Source: Tuctoria greenei
Lineage: Eukaryota > Streptophyta > Magnoliopsida > Poales > Poaceae
DNA length: 64,000 nucleotides
Direction: 5' to 3'
Assembly: GCA_036927565.1 (NCBI GenBank)
Contig: JAYESD010000007.1
Location: forward strand, 1,075,644 to 1,139,643
This document shows, one piece after another, positions 1-10,595 of the stretch (positions are counted from its first letter, which is position 1; each line of letters begins with the position of its first letter). The translations under genes and the position numbers were made by a program. Below the pieces are notes generated by a model. The model had not been told where the DNA came from. It ran no database searches and saw nothing but the letters and a program-made list of their open reading frames with translations.

Positions 1-1
1 A

Positions 2-2332
2 CATCGTCATATTGTTGAAACCGGTCTTGCTCTCTTAGCTCATGCAGGCATGCCCCTTAAATTTTGGGATGAAGCTTTTCTTACAGCCACATACCTCATC
101 AATCGTCTTCCTACTCGAGTTATTGATAACAAATGCCCTTTAGAGCGTCTATTTAATACACCACCTGATTACTCACTATTAAAAGTTTTTGGGTGTGCTT
201 GTTGGCCTCATCTTCGTCCTTATAACAAACATAAGCTCTCTTTTCGATCCAAGGAATGTGTTTTTCTAGGCTACAGCTCTTTACATAAAGGGTATAAATG
301 TCTTGATACTGATTCTGGTCGTGTCTATATTTCCAGAGACGTTATTTTTGACGAGAATATTTTTCCTTTCACAAGAACTCCACCCCATCCTTCCCAAAAT
401 TTGGAATCGACACATAGTAATATTGATTTGCGCATGTTGCATTTGGGAAACAGCAGTACTAATTTGGAAAATGATCATATACATGCATCTCTGCCTGCTA
501 ACTCTTTGGATGCAGATAATCAAGAATCCTTATCTCAAAGATCTGCTCCAGATATGCTGCCATCCATGCAACATGAATTAGATTTGGGAGCACCTACCAT
601 ACCTGTTGATTGCCTGCCAGTTAATGGTGTAAATCAGGATGCGCTTCCTAATATTGAGGCCCAATCAGGTGTCGAGGCTGACACACCCTCCGTCCATCCG
701 TACCGGACGCGCCTACAAAATAATATTAGGCGTCCAAAGGTACGTACAGATGGTACAGTTACATATTCTGTGGTACGGTCCTGTACTTCTGAGCCTACTT
801 CTCATGTTGCTGCTATGGAGCATCCTATGTGGCGCCAGGCCATGAATGATGAATTTCAGGCACTCATTAAAAATAAAACATGGCATTTAGTACCTCCTCG
901 TACTGGTATTAATGTCATTGACTGCAAATGGGTCTTCAAGCTAAAGCAAAAGCCAGATGGGTCCATTGACCGCTACAAAGCACGTCTGGTTGCTAAAGGT
1001 TTCAAACAACAATATGGAATTGATTATGATGATACTTTCAGTCCAGTTGTTAAACCAACTACTATTCGACTTTTATTGTCCCTTGCTGTTTCTCGAGGTT
1101 GGGCTATTCGACAAATAGATATCCAGAATGCTTTTCTACATGGTCTTCTTCATGAAGATGTTTATATGAAACAACCTCCTGGATTTGTGGATTCTCAACA
1201 TCCCAATTTTCTTTGCAAGTTGGATAAATCTCTTTATGGTCTCAAACAAGCACCACGTGCCTGGTTTTCTCGCCTTAGCTCCAAACTCTTGGAGTTGGGA
1301 TTTACAGCCTCAAAGGCAGATGTCTCTCTTTTTATTTTTAACAAGGCTGATATCCACATATATATTCTTATCTATGTTGATGATATTATTATAATCAGCT
1401 CATCTTCTGTGGCTACTGAGAGACTCCTTACACAACTTAAGGCTGATTTTGCAGTAAAAGATCTTGGTAGACTCAGTTATTTTCTTGGGATTGAAGTATG
1501 TCATTCCTCTCATGGGCTCATTCTGACACAACACAAATACATACAAGATTTATTATCCCGAACTAATATGCTCACCTCCAAAGGTGTGTCCACTCCTATG
1601 GTTCCTACTGAGAAGTTGGGAATAGATATGGGTGAAAAGCTCTCGTCTGAAGATACTACAAGATATCGAAGTGTTGTTGGTGCCCTCCAATACCTATCAT
1701 TGACAAGACCTGATATTTCTTTCTGTGTCAACAGAGTCTGCCAATTTCTATCAACTCCAACTACTGTACATTGGGCGGCGGTCAAAAGGATTCTAAGATA
1801 TCTTAATGAAACTATTGATATGGGATTATGCTTCACCAAGTCTGGCTCTTCACTGCTTAGTGCGTTCTCAGATGCTGATTGGGCTGGGAATCCTGATGAT
1901 CGTCGAAGCACTGGCGGATATGCCATATTTTTTGGTGGTAACCTTATTTCTTGGAGTTCACGCAAACAGCCAACAGTGTCTCGTTCAAGTACAGAGGCTG
2001 AATATAAGGCAGTTGCTGATGCTACCGCAGAATTGATTTGGATTCAGGTGCTTTTGCGTGAGCTTGGGATTTCGCAATCACGAGCACCCAGTCTATGGTG
2101 TGATAATATTGGTGCCACCTATTTATCTGCCAATCCAATTTTTCATCGACGGACGAAACATGTTGAGGTTGATTATCACTTCGTTCGTGAACGAGTATCA
2201 TCTCGTCAACTCGATGTGAGATTTGTATCATCTAAAGATCAGCTCGCCGACATTATGACCAAGCCATTACCGGTCTCCTCCTTCAATAATTTTCGACGCA
2301 ATCTGAACTTAGTATCACACCGTCCAGATTGA
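2..2332 (+). CDS. Ty1/copia polyprotein, 3' part (integrase C-terminus, RT, RNase H)
   Basis: The reading frame is open from base 2 to the stop at 2330-2332, about 776 codons without a break, so the 5' part (gag, protease, integrase core) lies outside the window. The first ~100 residues are the integrase C-terminal region with the NRLPT and KVFGC motifs typical of copia. The reverse transcriptase follows from about 810, with the RYKARLVAKGF block, IQNAFLHG and the catalytic YVDD near 1375-1386. RNase H follows, with ADWAG, SSTEAEY and the KHVEVDYHFVRE terminal motif. The order integrase before RT is the copia order. A G-rich tract and an LTR follow directly. The lack of any stop suggests a younger element than the gypsy copies in this window. 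Product and family are certain; lineage within copia is not assigned. Confidence 0.95.
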   Translation, partial: HRHIVETGLALLAHAGMPLKFWDEAFLTATYLINRLPTRVIDNKCPLERLFNTPPDYSLLKVFGCACWPHLRPYNKHKLSFRSKECVFLGYSSLHKGYKCLDTDSGRVYISRDVIFDENIFPFTRTPPHPSQNLESTHSNIDLRMLHLGNSSTNLENDHIHASLPANSLDADNQESLSQRSAPDMLPSMQHELDLGAPTIPVDCLPVNGVNQDALPNIEAQSGVEADTPSVHPYRTRLQNNIRRPKVRTDGTVTYSVVRSCTSEPTSHVAAMEHPMWRQAMNDEFQALIKNKTWHLVPPRTGINVIDCKWVFKLKQKPDGSIDRYKARLVAKGFKQQYGIDYDDTFSPVVKPTTIRLLLSLAVSRGWAIRQIDIQNAFLHGLLHEDVYMKQPPGFVDSQHPNFLCKLDKSLYGLKQAPRAWFSRLSSKLLELGFTASKADVSLFIFNKADIHIYILIYVDDIIIISSSSVATERLLTQLKADFAVKDLGRLSYFLGIEVCHSSHGLILTQHKYIQDLLSRTNMLTSKGVSTPMVPTEKLGIDMGEKLSSEDTTRYRSVVGALQYLSLTRPDISFCVNRVCQFLSTPTTVHWAAVKRILRYLNETIDMGLCFTKSGSSLLSAFSDADWAGNPDDRRSTGGYAIFFGGNLISWSSRKQPTVSRSSTEAEYKAVADATAELIWIQVLLRELGISQSRAPSLWCDNIGATYLSANPIFHRRTKHVEVDYHFVRERVSSRQLDVRFVSSKDQLADIMTKPLPVSSFNNFRRNLNLVSHRPD

Positions 2333-2339
2333 GGGGGGG

Positions 2340-2643
2340 TGTTAAACATGGAAGCATATATCAATATTTGATATGTTATATTGACTACCATATATGTGGA
2401 AAGTATACTTGGTATGATATATTGGCTAACATATATGTCGGGAGTATATTTGGTATGTTAGATAGACTACCATATACATCAGTAGTATATTTGGTAGAGA
2501 ATATGTTATGTATAGTAGTCTATATCTATAGATAGAAGGACATCATCTATTCTTGGAACTTATGTAACATACCATGTATATATTTCTCTATAAATATAAG
2601 AGCCCATGACCCATAGTGGTCATTCAGCGCCATACAATCTATC
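2340..2643 (+). repeat. Copia 3' LTR, possibly cut short by the following SMART element
   Basis: A purine-rich run (GAGGGGGGG, 2331-2339) immediately precedes TGTTAAACATGG, the expected polypurine tract and LTR start. A TATA-like CTATAAATATAAG is near 2589. The right border is ambiguous. If the small element at 2644 is a separate insertion the LTR stops there. If not, the LTR runs to TTAACA at 2725, which pairs with the opening TGTTAA. Confidence 0.75.
2383..2505 (+). repeat. Three 41-bp tandem repeats in the Copia LTR
   Basis: Units begin at 2383, 2424 and 2465, each opening with GACTACCATAT or GGCTAACATAT and containing GTATATTTGGTA or a close variant. They lie in U3 upstream of the TATA-like box, where repeated promoter modules are common in copia LTRs. 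Confidence 0.7.
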
Positions 2644-2924
2644 AGTTGAATATAAGTGAATTGCCTACCATCCTTCATTAGCTTAAGCTTTTGAGGGTAA
2701 CTGGTCAGCGTATACTAGATTAACATGGTATCAAAGCCAGAAGTCTCGAGTTCGAATCCTGACGGGCGCAATTTATTAAAAAAAATTGCAGCCTACTCTT
2801 ATCCACGTCTGCAGGGCCAGAAGAGCCTGCACGTGAGGGGGGTGTTGAATATAAGTGAATTGCCTACCATCCTTCATTAGCTTAAGCTTTTGAGGGTAAC
2901 TGGTCAGCGTATACTAGATTAACA
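2644..2924 (+). mobile_element. SMART/TRIM miniature LTR retrotransposon (281 bp)
   Basis: Two nearly identical 82-bp terminal repeats (2644-2725 and 2843-2924, ending ATTAACA) flank a 117-bp interior without coding capacity. The interior opens with TGGTATCAAAGCC (2726-2738), a primer-binding site of initiator-Met tRNA type, and closes with a G-rich polypurine tract (2835-2842). This is the full minimal retrotransposon structure, and the size fits the smallest grass TRIM/SMART elements. No 5-bp target duplication is visible: CTATC lies on the left and AAAAT on the right, and the first base of the left repeat is A instead of T. Confidence 0.8.
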
Positions 2925-4929
2925 AAAATGAACTCAACAATACTATTTTATCACAGGTATTTAAACATTAGCTGATCAACATGGGAGCATTTTACAAGAT
3001 CAACATAACAACATTTAGTCTGAAAATTTATTACGTATTACAGCCTGAAACAACAATACAATTTTATCACAGGTCTTTAAACATCAACAGAGTAATACTT
3101 AGGTTTATTGCACTTGCATTGCCAGCAAGCCTTTGCCATTCCTGATCTTAAACGAGTGCCCTCAAACCTTGTTTTCTTTAGCTGTAGCTGGCACGCCTAG
3201 TCCATCGTGCAAACACTGAATAATCTGAATTCAGACACCGTACCAGACATTGAGCCGTGTCTACTAGCCCTGCATATACACCTACCTGAAGCTCAATCAG
3301 AAAAGCTCATGCATGTGATCAGTAGGGGAGAAAAAAAAATGTTACCTGTGTGAATTCCCACTTGAATGGCTGACTATGGAAAAGTTCTATCTGGATACAT
3401 ATATAAGCAAAGGACACAGTTCAATGCACAACGATGATTACAAATAGTTCAGTGTTAAACAGTGATATATACATAACATATTTTCAAATCCGGACGTGAT
3501 CAAGCCAGGATCTTGGCAGGCTCTTTCTTGGGTTAATACCCGAGTAACAATTTTATCAGGTAAACATTGAAAGAACCATATAGATTCTTATGATAGCAAT
3601 ACTGTATTTGTTCAGACTGTTTCGATGGACAGCTGGTGCAAGCTTGCCGTCAAGATCATGTTCAATCTTTTAGTAATCTTCAATGACTAAATAAAATCAC
3701 CTCACATCTGATTTAAAATATTTCTTGAATAAAGAATCAACACAAGTTTATCAAATGAATAAAAATCTTGGTTCTGTATGTAATGTAGACCATTTAAGAT
3801 TTATGTGTCGAGATGCATATGTACTCAAGTGAGGATACTCCCAATTCCATGTGCAACATATAAATATCACACAAAGGAAAGCTCAAAAACAGAGTAATGG
3901 GATGCGGAAGAGAAACACAAGTAACAGAACTACACAAGAAAGCAATGTGGTACTAAATAACCGTTTCTTGAAAAATTACTACAATGTTACAGCTGATCAA
4001 GTTTCAGAGGCACTAAACAGGATCAAAACAGTGACCATCTTGAACAGCGGACAGATACAGGTACAAAGCATACATCCCACCGAAAACAACCTAAACTAAA
4101 TGCAGATAGACACTCTACACTGATACCTTGCTAACTTGCAAATGTAAAACAAGTTTAAGTTTAATCCTACTGCCTCTAGTTCAAGAAACTGAGAGGGATT
4201 GGTCTCACGGCACCCTGTATTGGACGGAATGTAGTCTTGATCCTTTCTTTCAGTGAAACATTTTTTCAGAAACAGATCTTGTAAAGATGTGGAAACGGTG
4301 AAGAGTTGAGGTACCTCGGGCGGTCCTTTGCACGCTGAACAACCCGGAGGTGAAGGCACGCCGAAGATCCAGAAGGAACACCTGCACACGGGGATGGATC
4401 TTGAGGAAATAGGTGCGGAATTAAGGAAAATTCCGGAGAAAAAAAAACGAACTTGGAAGAAACAGCCGGAGGGATGGAATCGGGAGGAATCACTTGCCCG
4501 ATCTGCACCCATAGAGGATCTGCGGTCCCAAGGCGCGGACGCTGCCATCTTGAGAGGGAGTCACCGTCGGTTTGAGCGGGGGCAGCCTGCTCAGCGCAGT
4601 CGCTGCCGCCTGAGCACGGTCGCCGCCGTCTGAGCGTGGTTGCCGCCAGGGAGCACCGGAGCAGTAGCTACGAGTGAGGAGCTCTCGTTTTTTTTTCAGC
4701 TTAGGGTTACAGAGCGGTGAGTCGACGGGTGCACCCGTGGGCCGCGTGGTGCCGGGCGGAGGTGGGACGAACCCGTCCGATCAGATTTTACGGGATCACT
4801 TGGTACCGGATATTTGAGGAATATTCTTCACCGGGTTCATTCTATCCCACTATGTCTCCCAAACAAACAGTGGTAAAATAGGGATCGCCCCATCCTGTCC
4901 CGGGATATCCCTCGAACCAAACGCACCCT
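2925..4929. other. Unassigned 2-kb stretch between the SMART element and the hAT fragment
   Basis: No protein family is recognised. A ~35-bp direct repeat containing TTTTATCACAGGT occurs at about 2934-2967 and 3051-3086. On the minus strand, 4096-4548 is open for 150 codons, is GC-rich towards its start and lies downstream of a GC-rich block at 4550-4760, which resembles a first exon or leader. No downstream exon could be linked to it. The sequence near 4860-4925 resembles a transposon end. A decayed host gene fragment or another old element are both possible. Confidence 0.3.
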
Positions 4930-5210
4930 AGGTGTTTCTAGGCGTTTCAAAAATACGGAGCTAAATTTATATAATATATTCCATGTATGTATATTTTGAA
5001 ATTTGAAAAATTCAATCAATGAGATGTTTACATACCATTGTCACGGGTTTCACTCTTCCTTTCTTCCTTCTCGAGCCACTCTTGTACTGCAAATGGAACA
5101 CAAGTATCAGCAATTTAGCATGGAACGATATCACAACAAACTTAAAATATCACAATTTTAAACAGTGAGCAACATGCCAACAACCCAACATCACAATTGA
5201 CAATGACAGT
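4930..5210 (-). mobile_element. hAT transposon, left (3') fragment
   Basis: This stretch ends exactly at the left target duplication (ACAGT, 5206-5210) of the Tat-1 insertion and continues, across that insertion, into the 3' side of the hAT transposase at 17905. The outer border near 4930 is inferred from a CTAGG/CTAGGCG-rich terminus and is uncertain. No target duplication of the hAT itself was found. Confidence 0.4.
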
Positions 5211-5354
5211 TGTCGGTACCCTACGTATCGGGTAGCCTAGGATACCGCAACAAGAGAAAGAAAGTTCCACCTGTCAGAGTCGAAGGCTCTTGCTGATCCC
5301 ACATGTCACGTTGCACCGGGCCCGCTCCCCTCACATGGCTGGCTCCCGGGTTAA

Positions 5355-5526
5355 CACGTGTAAAATAAGCCCGGAACAAAACTCTCAACCAAGGGAAGCT
5401 CCGGCGACTACACGTGTACAACGGCCCCGAACCTATCCCCCGTCAGGGAGGAGCTTCGGTACTGACACGTGTACAGCGACCCCGGACCTACTCTCCCGCA
5501 AGGGAAAGCTCCAGATCCGACACGTG
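5355..5526 (+). promoter_or_regulatory. Array of four CACGTG (G-box) modules in Tat-1 U3
   Basis: CACGTG occurs at 5355, 5411, 5466 and 5521, spacings 56, 55 and 55 bp, inside degenerate tandem modules that also carry AAGGGAAAGCTCC-like text. CACGTG is the G-box core bound by plant bZIP and bHLH factors; activity here is inferred. The same arrangement is in the 3' LTR. Confidence 0.7.
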
Positions 5527-5812
5527 TGGAGCCTCCGGACCTTCGTCACCAACGGAAATACAAACCAATCATGACCATTACAGATATTCAAGGGTGGTTA
5601 AGGCGGCAGTTACAAGGTCTAATAATGTGTCATTAATACCATATTAATGACACACAATCAATGTACTGTTAATAGTGGTAACGCTGCCATGAAGGCACGT
5701 TACCACACCATTAACTGTACTTAATACTCTTTAGACAGTGTATTAGGTCATTAAGCACGCCGGAGCCACATGTCGGGCCAGACTAGCTTTGTAACGGTCA
5801 GTCCTTAGAAAC

Positions 5813-5820
5813 TATAAAAG
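5813..5820 (+). promoter_or_regulatory. TATA box of Tat-1 5' LTR
   Basis: TATAAAAG lies in the middle of the LTR downstream of the G-box modules. The equivalent box in the 3' LTR is at 17648-17655. Transcription of the element should start roughly 30 bp downstream. Confidence 0.75.
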
Positions 5821-6034
5821 GGTTGCACCGTGCAAGCTGAACTTAGCGAACTCACTCGCTCAATACAATCACACAAACCCTGTGGAGTAGGGTGTTACGC
5901 TCAGGCGGCCCGAACCACGTAAATCTCTGAGGTCACCATCTTGATTTTGATCTTGTGTCCCCTAACCGCAAAAGAACCTCCGCGGGCTTCTTCTCAGCGG
6001 GTCTGTGGGAAGTTTCGTATCCAACACTTCAACA

Positions 6035-6054
6035 TTTGGCGCACCAGGTAGGGG
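6035..6054 (+). other. Tat-1 primer-binding site
   Basis: TTTGGCGCACCAGGTAGG directly follows the LTR end and matches TTTGGCGCGCCAGGTAGG in Tat-3. The TGG starts two bases after the LTR. The primer tRNA was not identified. Confidence 0.65.
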
Positions 6055-6083
6055 GGTAGCAGCGTTTGTTCCAAGATCACAAG

Positions 6084-8447
6084 ATGGTGAATTCAGCCGC
6101 TGAATCATCCAACGGCAATCATGTTGAACCACCTGCTGGAGGCAACCCCTCCAACGTTCAGCAACCAACTGGTGTCAATGCTCCGGCAGGCGCTGTAGCA
6201 CCATATATTCCAGCAAACAATGTCGGTCAACGAGATGGGGCATCCGCGTCGATCACTGCATCGGCAAACAACAACCCCGAGCACGCGCTCATTGCAGCGT
6301 GAGCTCTTCTGCAACATCCACCTCCAGGCGCACCCCAGGGTGCTATGGAGCAGTGGAGAGCTGATGTTGACCATCTGGTCGCAGCTGCAGCTGCAAGCAT
6401 CAGTAACCAAGGTCCTCCTCCTTCGGGGAGGGCACCTTCACAATGACGGACCTTGTTCGGTCGGCTTGGTCCACAAGCCTCCCAAAAAAGAAGGTGTGCC
6501 ACCTCCCAACAAGTGACTTCGTTGCCCCCCGTGGCGTGACGCACCCATACCATCACCAGGATTCCGACCCATGACCTGTGGTCGGAACTGGATTGCCGTT
6601 ATAGGCAACAGGACGGACGAGTCCACATCGAGCGTGCTCGCGAAAGGCGAGAGGCTCGAGACAACCCTGCTCCTCAAGGAGTAGGAGGAGGTTGTTCTGC
6701 TCTGTCCATGCACTTACGTATGGTCAGGTGGCTACAAAAGTTTCGACCTCACTTGCCAGAAAAATTCGATGGGACAGTCAACCCCGCCGAATTTCTGCAA
6801 ATCTACTCTACTGCCATACTGGCAGCGGGGGGTGATGAGGCTGTAATGGCCAATCACTTCCCGGTGTCCTTAACCGGGACTGCAAGGTCCTGGTTCATGA
6901 GTCTTCCACCCGACTCCATCAATAGTTGGGCGGAACTATGCCAACAATTCACTGCCAACTTCGGGAGCTCCTACACCCGACCCGACACTGAACTGGACTT
7001 GTTTGCTGTGAAGCAAACGTCGGGGGAATCGCTACGGTCCTTCATCCAGCGATTCTCTTAGGTACGAAATACCATTCCATCTATCTCGAGCTCTTCTGTT
7101 ATCGTTGCATTCAGACAGGGTGTTTGAGATAAAAAGATGCTAGAGAAGCTAGCTATTAAGGAAGTTACCAGCATCACAGAACTCTTCAGCCTAGCCGACA
7201 CATGCGCTAGAGATGCGGAGGGCCGTGAAATGCACTCCAAGCCAGCTCCGGAGGTCAACCAGAAGTCCTCCAAAACTGAAGCTGCTACCTTCGGTAGTGG
7301 CAAGAAGAAGAAGAAGTCCAACGGTAAAAAGAAGCCGACGACCGGCGCTCCGGCTGCTGCTGCTGCAGCACCTGGAAACCGGGGGCCACGCCCCGAGAAG
7401 GGACCTCGTCCTTCATCAGAGGACGGCAACAGTTCCAAAGCATGGTGTCCGATCCACAAGACGAATCGACACAGTTTGGAAGAGTGTTGGGAGGTCCAGA
7501 ACCTTGTCGAGCGCTACAACAAACGCTGGGAAGAAGCTCCTTTCCGTCAAAGGGAAGGAAAGCAAAAAGTTGGCGAAGCTCCGACTGAAGAGGAGCTAGG
7601 TTTCCAGGACCCTAAAAAGGTCTTGAAAGTCGTCTATAACACTGTCGATGATGACTCCGATGCCTCCGACAACGAACGTCGGAAAACCCTGAACACCATA
7701 TATGGTGGTTCTTGGGACATCACCTCTCGTTGCATCCTCAAGACAATGCGTCGAGACATGGCCATGGTAGCTCCTGCTGCTAAGGCAGAACCACATCGGA
7801 AGTGGATGGATACACCCATTATTTTTTATGCTTCTGACTGCACCCGAAACATGATCAGGGCTGGTCAACTTTCATTGATGATGTCACCCACCATTAACAA
7901 CATCCAAATCCACCACGTAATGGTGGATGGAGGTTCCGACCTAAACCTCATAAGCTTTGAAGCTTTTGTTAAGCTTCAGCTCCGGCCTTCAGACATTCGC
8001 CCATCCCGACCTTTCGCCGGAGTAGGTCCGGGAACCATTACACCTCTTGGTTCTATTACACTCCCTGTGACCTTCGGGACCTGTGAGAACTACAGAACCG
8101 AGAAGTTGATCTTCGACGTTGCGCATATCAGTCTGCCATTCAATGCTATATTGGGTAGGCCAGCTTTATACAATTTTATGGCCGCTGCCCATTATGGTTA
8201 TTTAGTGTTGAAGATGCCAACACCTACGGGCGTTCTCTGGATCCGTGGAGATCGCACCGCAGGAGTCACTGTACTGGAAGAACTTTATGCGCTTACCACA
8301 GCGCAAGAGGAAGCATCTGGTAAAGAGCCAGCTATGAATCCTGTAAGCATTCACCACAAAGGCTCTACATCTGCACCTCGTGTGCAACCAAGCGACGACA
8401 CTGACTTTCCCGTCAAAGTCGTCCAAATTGGTTTCGATGCTGCTTAG
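6084..8447 (+). pseudogene. Tat-1 gag and aspartic protease, broken by stops
   Basis: The frame opens at ATG 6084 (MVNSAAESS) and stays in one register all the way into pol. Gag has a low-complexity N-terminus, the retrotransposon-gag core (about 6700-7060, ARSWFMSLPP, FTANFGSSY, LRSFIQRFS) and a zinc-knuckle-like CPIHKTNRHSLEEC near 7447, with C-H-H-C spacing. The protease follows with VDGGSDLNLIS near 7923 and a second conserved block ILGRPALYNF near 8150. In-frame stops interrupt gag at 6300, 6444, in the low-complexity segment before 6540, at 7059 and near 7122, and close the segment at 8445. Several are explained by CAG to TAG or CGA to TGA changes. Gag would form the particle and protease would cut the polyprotein; neither can be made complete here. 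Confidence 0.9.
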
Positions 8448-10595
8448 ACTACCCGTATATCGGGGGGTCTGAACAACAAATAGGAACTCACGCTCATCAC
8501 TTTCCTCCGGGCTAATGTCGATGTGTTTGCCTGGCAACCGTCACAAATGCCTTGGATCCCTAGGGAGGTGATTGAGCACAATTTGAAGATTTACCCAGAC
8601 ACTTGGCCTGTACACTAGAAGTCCCGGAAGCAATCAATTGAGCGACAAAACTTCATCTGACAGGAAATCAAGAAGTTGCTCAAAGCTGGATTCATCCGGG
8701 AAGTCTTCCATCCAAAATGGCTGGCAAACCCAGTTGTTGTACCCAAGGCCGGTGGAAAGCTCCGGATGTGTATCGACTACACCACCTTAAATAAGGCATG
8801 TCCAAAAGATCCATTTCCACTACCTAGAATATATCAGATAGTTGATTCCACCTCCGGGTGCGAACTACTATGTTTATTAGATGCATATTATGGATATCAT
8901 CAAATCCAAATGTCTAAGGAAGATGAAGAGCATATTGCCTTCATAACAGTAGATGGATTGTATTGTTATACTGCTATGCCATTCGGTCTTAAAAATGCTG
9001 CTTCAATATTTGTGCGAGCCATGTACAAAACATTTGGAGAGCTAATTAGAGACTTGGTGGAGGTGTATGTTGATGACATCTTTGTGAAGATCAAAAATAA
9101 GGAGTCACTCTTGGACAACTTACAAGTCGTCTTCGACAAGTTGCGTACTACACGCACCAAGCTGAACCCAGACAAGTGTGTCTTTGGGGTTAGCTCCGGT
9201 AAGATTTTGGGTTTCTTAGTGACTCACCGAGGAATCGAAGCAAATCCGGCGAAGATCAAGGCTATAGAAGAAATGCGGCCCCCAACCTGCATTAAAGATG
9301 TCCAAAAGTTGACTGGATGTCTAGCTGCGCTCAGTCGGTTTATCTCAAGACCGGCAGAACGGGCGCTACCCTTCTTCAAACTCTTGAGGAAGTTCGGTCC
9401 TTTTCATTGGTCTGAAGAAGCAGAAAAGGCGTTTCAAGAACTAAAACAACTCCTCACCACACTACCAATTCTGGTAGCTTCGAACCTTGGTGAGCCATTA
9501 CTGCTTTACATTTTGGCAACTACAGAGGTTGTCAGTATGGTTCTGGTCGCGGAAATACTGGAGTCATCCTCAATTAAGGAGTCTAGACCCCTCCGGGATG
9601 GTTCGGAGCTACCTGAAAGCGAGATGCTGGAAGATCAACCTCCTTCAAACGAAGGAGTAATTGCTACTGAACAAGAAGGTTCGGACCCCTCCGGGAGGGT
9701 CCGAGTTGATGTGGAGGAAGCCTCGGGCCCCTCCGGAAGGGTCTGGACGGTCCAACGTCCAGTGTACTTTATCAGTGAAGTACTCCACGACGCCAACACA
9801 AGATACATTGAGCTGCATAAACTGCTTTACGCAGTTCTCATCGCCTCAAGAAAGCTTCGTCATTACTTCCAAGCCCACAAAATATCAATGGTAACTTCTT
9901 TTCCACTACGTGCAATTTTTCATAACCATAATTCTACTAGGAATATTGCAAAGTGGGCAGCGGAGCTGGCAGAATTCGATCTAGAATTCGTGTCAAGACA
10001 AGCAATTAAAAGTCAAGCCTTGGCTGAATTTGTGGCGGAGTGGACTCCCTCTCCATCAAACCCTGGGGGTCACAGTGAGCAGAAACCAGAGCTCAAAGTT
10101 CTGGTATTCACTGAGCCTCATTGGACCCTCTACTTCGACGGCTCCATGCAGAAGCATGGGGGCGGAGCTGGAGTCCTTCTCCTAGCTCCGACCAGAGAGA
10201 AGGTCAAATATATGGTACACCTTGACTTCAAGGCAACCAACAATATGGCGGGGTATGAAGCCCTCATCTATGGACTCAAGGTGGCACTATCTTATGGTGT
10301 CAAACAGCTGTTGGTGAAGGGAGATTCACAGCTCATCATCAAGCAAGTGAAAGGTGAATGCTCCTGTAACAATTCTCAATTAGCTGCTTATCTCCTTGAA
10401 GTCCAGAGGCTTCAGAAGGACTTCAAAGTCCTGGATCTCCATCATGTTCAACACCTTCATAACTCTGAAGCCGATGAACTCTCGACGAAAGCCTCAACTG
10501 GAGCTCCGGCTCCCGACGAAATCTTCGTCCGGAGGTTATCAAAACCAACAGCTCAACCTGTCGAACTGAGCGAAGGGGACGAGACCAGCACCTAA
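8448..10595 (+). pseudogene. Tat-1 reverse transcriptase, RNase H and second (aRNH) RNase H, broken
   Basis: This is the direct in-frame continuation of gag-protease. The entry motif VFAWQPSQMP is near 8525, the RT core runs from about 8676, and catalytic YVDD is at 9066-9077. The connection/RNase H follows (YFISEVLH, LLYAVLIASRKLRHYF, ALAEFVAEW). A second RNase H domain begins at WTLYFDGS near 10120 and includes NNMAGYEAL and KGDSQLIIKQ; this dual RNase H is a hallmark of the Tat lineage. Stops at about 8478, 8613 and 8658 fall before the RT core, and a TAA at 10593 ends the long open segment of 639 codons. The linker near 9583-9745 holds three GC-rich palindrome-like inserts encoding PSGRV-like peptides. 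Confidence 0.92.

Larger units (their letters stand above)
5211..6034 (+). repeat. Tat-1 5' LTR (824 bp)
   Basis: It begins TGTCGGTACCC and ends CTTCAACA, where the 3' LTR copy keeps CTTCGACA. Compared with the 3' LTR it lacks about 30 bp just downstream of the TATA box. The segment GGCGGCCCGAACCACGTAAA near 5907 is shared with the LTRs of Tat-2 and Tat-3. Confidence 0.93.

Noticed and set aside
2340..2725. A single 386-bp Copia LTR ending at TTAACA 2725
   Set aside because: Possible because the ends TGTTAA/TTAACA pair, but the primer-binding site at 2726 and the second 82-bp copy after a polypurine tract fit a separate miniature element better. Not fully excluded.
2739..2765. Possible tRNA gene fragment (CTCGAGTTCGAATCC)
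   Set aside because: Only a T-arm-like piece is present; no acceptor, D or anticodon arm can be built, and the piece lies inside the SMART element.
9661..9894. Second-frame open stretches inside Tat pol regions
   Set aside because: They are shadows of the pol frame; the pol motifs lie in the other register.
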